From: Candidatus Aminicenantota bacterium
GTDB taxonomy: Bacteria > Acidobacteriota > Aminicenantia > Aminicenantales > UBA8522
Direction: 5' to 3'
Assembly (NCBI GenBank): GCA_016934895.1
Contig: JAFGRZ010000148.1
Span: forward strand, 1-8,109
Length of the DNA stretch: 8,109 nucleotides
Shown: positions 5,874 to 8,109 of the stretch, one piece after another
Numbering within the stretch: position 1 is the first letter of the stretch
How the letters are laid out: each line of letters starts with the position of its first letter
The notes under the pieces: model-generated
What the model saw: only the letters and a program-made list of their open reading frames with translations
Told to the model about the DNA's origin: nothing
The model's database searches: none
Program-made: the position numbers and the translations under genes

Positions 5874-6851
5874 GTGAGCTTGGTCCGCTACTATCGCCGA
5901 CTTCTCCAGGTCTTTCTCGCCTATAAGAGGAGGAAAACCGTCCTCCCCTACCTTCCCGTCCGCCTCTGGATCGAAACCACCAGCATCTGCAACCTGCGGT
6001 GCGTCATGTGCCCGAACAAGGACCTGAAGAAAGAAGAGAAAGGATTCATGGACTTCGCCCTTTTCCGGAAGATCGTCGATGAGGCGCGGGATTTTGTCTT
6101 CGACGCCAACCTCATCCACCGCGGCGAAGGCCTGCTCCATCCCGATTTCATCCGGATGGCCGAATACGCCCATTCCGCCGGAATCCGGAGCAAGTTCCAC
6201 ACCAACGCCACGCTCCTGGATGAGGAGAAATCGCGGCAGCTCATCGCCGCCGGTCTCGACCAGATCTCCTTCTCCTTCGACGGCTACGACAAAAAGACTT
6301 ACGAGAGCATCCGGGTCAACGCCGACTTTGAAAGGACACTCGCGAACATCGTCCGCTTCCTCGAGATCAAAAAGGAGATGCGCTCGCGGTCGCCCTATAC
6401 GGTCTTTGAGCTGATCAACTTTCCGGATCTTTATAAAGACGCGGATCACAGCCGGCGGCGCCGCTTCCTGGACAATTTCCGGGGCCTGCCCCTCGACCGT
6501 CTCGAGATCAAGGAAATCCATAACTGGGCGGGAGAGACGGGCGCGGCGCGGCCCGGGAAAAGATATGTTCCGTGCACGTTCCTCTGGCAGGCGCTGGTCA
6601 TCTTCTGGGACGGCACCGTTCTTCCTTGCACCCAGGATTTTCACGGGCACTATCCTATGGGGAACGTCCGGGAGGAGAGCCTGGCTCGGATCTGGAACAA
6701 CGACAGGCTGGTGCGGCTCCGCGAGAAAATCCTGCGCCGGGATATCGCCGACCTGGAGACCTGCTCCCGGTGCGACCGCCTGTGGAGGGACCAGATCCTG
6801 GGGATCCCCAGAGAATACCTTTGGAAGTTCCTCTTCAGGCGGATGCCTTGA
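5874..6851 (+). CDS. Radical SAM protein with SPASM/twitch-like C-terminus
   Basis: Radical SAM enzyme, 325 aa from a GTG start, that would cleave S-adenosylmethionine to a 5'-deoxyadenosyl radical. The cluster motif is CNLRCVMC, with Cys39, Cys43 and Cys46 binding the SAM [4Fe-4S]. It follows LWIETTSI, a usual first strand. The second-strand glycine-rich motif is RGEGLLHPDF, a variant of GEPLLHPDF with Gly for Pro. FHTNATLL and ISFSFDGYDKKTYESIR are typical later strands. In the C-terminal part Cys234, Cys252 (in GTVLPC, the GX4C pattern), Cys297 and Cys300 (CSRC) could bind one auxiliary [4Fe-4S] cluster; full SPASM proteins have more cysteines, so a twitch-type single cluster fits better. 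MGNVREESLARIWN is a common SPASM sequence. It lies 64 bases after rsmA with its own candidate promoter, and converges on the PD40 gene with 2 bases between. No precursor peptide is visible nearby, so the substrate is unknown: peptide, sugar or lipid modification are all possible. Confidence 0.85.
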   Translation: MSLVRYYRRLLQVFLAYKRRKTVLPYLPVRLWIETTSICNLRCVMCPNKDLKKEEKGFMDFALFRKIVDEARDFVFDANLIHRGEGLLHPDFIRMAEYAHSAGIRSKFHTNATLLDEEKSRQLIAAGLDQISFSFDGYDKKTYESIRVNADFERTLANIVRFLEIKKEMRSRSPYTVFELINFPDLYKDADHSRRRRFLDNFRGLPLDRLEIKEIHNWAGETGAARPGKRYVPCTFLWQALVIFWDGTVLPCTQDFHGHYPMGNVREESLARIWNNDRLVRLREKILRRDIADLETCSRCDRLWRDQILGIPREYLWKFLFRRMP

Positions 6852-6853
6852 GG

Positions 6854-7819
6854 TCAGCGCCAGTCGGGAAAAACATCGCGGCCCGGTGAGTCGAACACCC
6901 GGGTGATCCCGCCCCCGTTAAGATCGATGATATAAATACCCCATTCTCCTTTGTCTGCATACTTGTCTTTGAAGTTGGAACAAAAGACAATCCTGTTCCC
7001 GTCCGGCGACCAGGAAGGGAAATAATCATAGGCGTCGGAATTGAGGGTGAGCCGCCTTGGCTCCCCTCCGTCCAGATCCATGATCCAGATATCGCCCTTG
7101 CCGTCGGCCTCGGTGGAAACATAGGCGATCCACCGTCCGTCCGGGGAAAAGCGCGGCCGGCAGCCCTTGCCGCCGGAGGTCAGTTGCCGGATGCTCCGGT
7201 CCTCGAGGCCGCCCAGAAAAACATCCCATCCGAACCCTTTCTTCCCCGTAAAAACCGCTTGATCTCCCCGGGGTGAGATGTCGAGCAGTTGATGGGAGCC
7301 GGAGAAATCAGGGAGCAGCCGGCTCCTCCCTCCGGACGCCAGATCGAGACGCCAGATGCTGCGTTTCCCCCCCCAAGTCTTCTTGAACTCGGCGCTGTAG
7401 GCCAGGCCGGTCCCATCCGGGAACCAGGCGACGTCAACTTCATCCTCGGACGTATCGGTCAGCTTGGTGATTCCTTGTCCGTCGTCGCCCATGACAAAGA
7501 GATCGAAGCCGCCCTGGGGATCGGCCGTGTAGGCGATCTTCTTCCCGTCCGGAGACCAGCGCGGATACCGGTCATCCCAGGTGTTATCGGTCAGCTTCCT
7601 GATCCTCCGGCCCTGGAGGAGATAGATTTCATCGTCCCCGTCGAGGTCCGATTGAAAGACGATTCTCCCGGCGATGGCCGTTTCGGCCTCAAGCTCAGCC
7701 GCCCCGGCCCGGACTTGCGGCGGCACCTCGCTCCGGGCGCTTTCCCCCTGACAGGCGAAGGAAAAAAAGATGAGAATAGCCACAGCGGCAGGAATGGTAG
7801 CATATCTCAAAGCTCTCAT
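6854..7819 (-). CDS. Probable lipoprotein with six-bladed PD40 (TolB-like) beta-propeller
   Basis: Exported propeller protein, 321 aa from the ATG at 7819. Residues 1-22 form a signal peptide (basic MRALRY, then a hydrophobic stretch to FFSFA) followed by Cys23. The lipobox SFAC is imperfect (Ser and Phe at -3 and -2), so acylation is likely but not certain. A linker (24-50) leads to repeats with the PD40 signature: RWSPDGKKIAYTA (87-99), AWFPDGTGLAYSA (131-143), a degenerate ISPRGDQAVF (181-190), RFSPDGRWIAYVS (223-235) and SWSPDGNRIVFCS (269-281). The protein opens in mid-blade with GRIVFQSDLDGDDEIYLL (51-68) and ends with FPDWR, so the first strands can close the sixth blade; it looks complete, not truncated. 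TolB's N-terminal domain is absent, so it is not TolB itself. A longer frame starts at 7921, but its 34 extra residues would bury the signal peptide. A binding or scaffolding role at the envelope is inferred. Confidence 0.82.
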   Translation of the reverse strand: MRALRYATIPAAVAILIFFSFACQGESARSEVPPQVRAGAAELEAETAIAGRIVFQSDLDGDDEIYLLQGRRIRKLTDNTWDDRYPRWSPDGKKIAYTADPQGGFDLFVMGDDGQGITKLTDTSEDEVDVAWFPDGTGLAYSAEFKKTWGGKRSIWRLDLASGGRSRLLPDFSGSHQLLDISPRGDQAVFTGKKGFGWDVFLGGLEDRSIRQLTSGGKGCRPRFSPDGRWIAYVSTEADGKGDIWIMDLDGGEPRRLTLNSDAYDYFPSWSPDGNRIVFCSNFKDKYADKGEWGIYIIDLNGGGITRVFDSPGRDVFPDWR

Positions 7820-7826
7820 ACCGACT

Positions 7827-7855
7827 ATTATACCCGCCCTGGCGCCATTTCCCAA
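7827..7855 (-). promoter_or_regulatory. Candidate promoter giving a leaderless PD40 mRNA
   Basis: On the minus strand TTGGGA (7855-7850) and a perfect TATAAT (7832-7827) are 17 bases apart. Only seven bases separate TATAAT from the ATG at 7819, so transcription should start at the ATG or one base before it, leaving no room for a ribosome binding site. The perfect -10 and ideal spacing make it the best promoter match in the window. Confidence 0.5.
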
Positions 7856-7940
7856 AGCGACCAGAAGCATCTCTATTTGTGTGATAGACGACTTGGGAAT
7901 GGGCAAGCGGACTCGACCCATCTTCTTTTCTTTTCCTTAA

Positions 7941-8109
7941 GGCTCGGAATGGTTGCTGAGAAGTCCGTATGAGCGACGAGCGGGCAGGGTTCCGCGAAGC
8001 GGAGAGCGAGGAGCGAAGCGAGCGTTGGAAGGGGGGAAGCGAAGCTTCCTCCCTCCAAGAAGCCGATGTGGGAAATCTGAGCGTGACTTCGAGGCAACCA
8101 TCCCGAGCC
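7941..8109. repeat. 169-bp inverted-repeat element (MITE-like repeat or structured RNA), possibly cut by the window edge
   Basis: GGCTCGGAATGGTTGC (7941-7956) is the reverse complement of 8094-8109 with one mismatch. The pairing resumes after three mismatches as GAAGTC (7960-7965) with GACTTC (8085-8090), giving arms of about 25 bases with 21 matches. The interior is rich in GAGCGA and GCGAAGC motifs and holds smaller hairpins. The right arm ends exactly at the last base of the window, so the right boundary and any target duplication cannot be seen; the left arm follows TTAA. The overlapping frames are low-complexity, and I see no gene. It resembles a small non-autonomous repeat, but a folded RNA or regulatory DNA is also possible. 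Confidence 0.55.
8025..8058. repeat. Strong interior hairpin with a GAA loop
   Basis: Bases 8025-8040 pair with 8044-8058 to form about 15 base pairs, including one G-T pair, with a single bulged A (8029) and the three-base loop GAA (8041-8043). A second GAA-loop hairpin lies at 7991-8003 (TCCGC, GAA, GCGGA). No T-run follows on either strand, so it is not a typical Rho-independent terminator. Confidence 0.7.

Noticed and set aside
7289..7972. 227-codon open frame on the + strand opposite the PD40 gene
   Set aside because: It is antisense to the propeller repeats, has no domain, and crosses the PD40 promoter region.
7873..8097. 74-codon open frame on the - strand across the inverted-repeat element
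   Set aside because: Its translation simply mirrors the hairpin repeats (Ser, Pro, Leu, Ala rich) and it has no clear ribosome binding site or domain.
7941..8109. Integron attC site or tRNA gene
   Set aside because: I find no RYYYAAC and GTTRRRY core pair at the ends, no cassette or integrase, and no cloverleaf with TPsiC-like or anticodon arms.
1..8109. CRISPR array, defence system, toxin-antitoxin pair or prophage module
   Set aside because: No regular spaced direct repeats, nuclease, transposase, integrase or small toxin-like gene pairs are seen; the genes belong to common metabolic or envelope families.

Overview
The window is about 60% G+C by eye, densely coded, and reads as bacterial chromosome. 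Several features suggest a Gram-negative-type cell: a GT9 (heptosyltransferase-like) enzyme, a hexapeptide-repeat acyltransferase, and a probable lipoprotein with a six-bladed PD40 propeller. The Cys-rich GT9 N-terminus and the PD40 protein recall uncultured Acidobacteriota/Aminicenantes-type genomes, but this is a weak inference without any database search.

Layout. At 1-2173 (+), a GT4 glycosyltransferase cut at its 5' end by the window edge is followed by an NAD-dependent sugar epimerase/dehydratase. At 2202-2954 (-), a lone left-handed beta-helix acyltransferase converges on the epimerase. The divergent gap 2955-3164 carries an 88-bp palindromic repeat (2993-3080) and a candidate promoter. 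At 3165-5809 (+) lies a tight three-gene operon: GT9 glycosyltransferase, GT2 polyprenyl-phosphate mannose synthase-like enzyme, and rsmA (16S rRNA dimethyladenosine transferase). The last two overlap by ATGA. A radical SAM protein with an SPASM/twitch-like C-terminus (5874-6851, +) probably has its own extended -10 promoter inside the end of rsmA. It converges, with only 2 bp between, on the PD40 lipoprotein gene (6854-7819, -). That gene's best promoter puts the transcription start at or next to the ATG, so its mRNA may be leaderless. The last 290 bases (7820-8109) hold this promoter and a 169-bp inverted-repeat element (7941-8109), with no convincing gene.

How the genes fit together. The GT4, epimerase, acyltransferase, GT9 and GT2 proteins can be read as parts of a surface-glycan pathway: making or modifying nucleotide sugars, adding sugars, acetylating them, and charging a polyprenyl-phosphate carrier. 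The acceptor and the final polymer cannot be told from the sequence. rsmA is a housekeeping gene caught in the same transcription unit. The radical SAM and PD40 genes have no assigned substrate. I found no complete undescribed multi-gene system. The least explained parts are the two inverted-repeat elements, above all the one at 7941-8109 with its three GCGAAGC mini-hairpin motifs.
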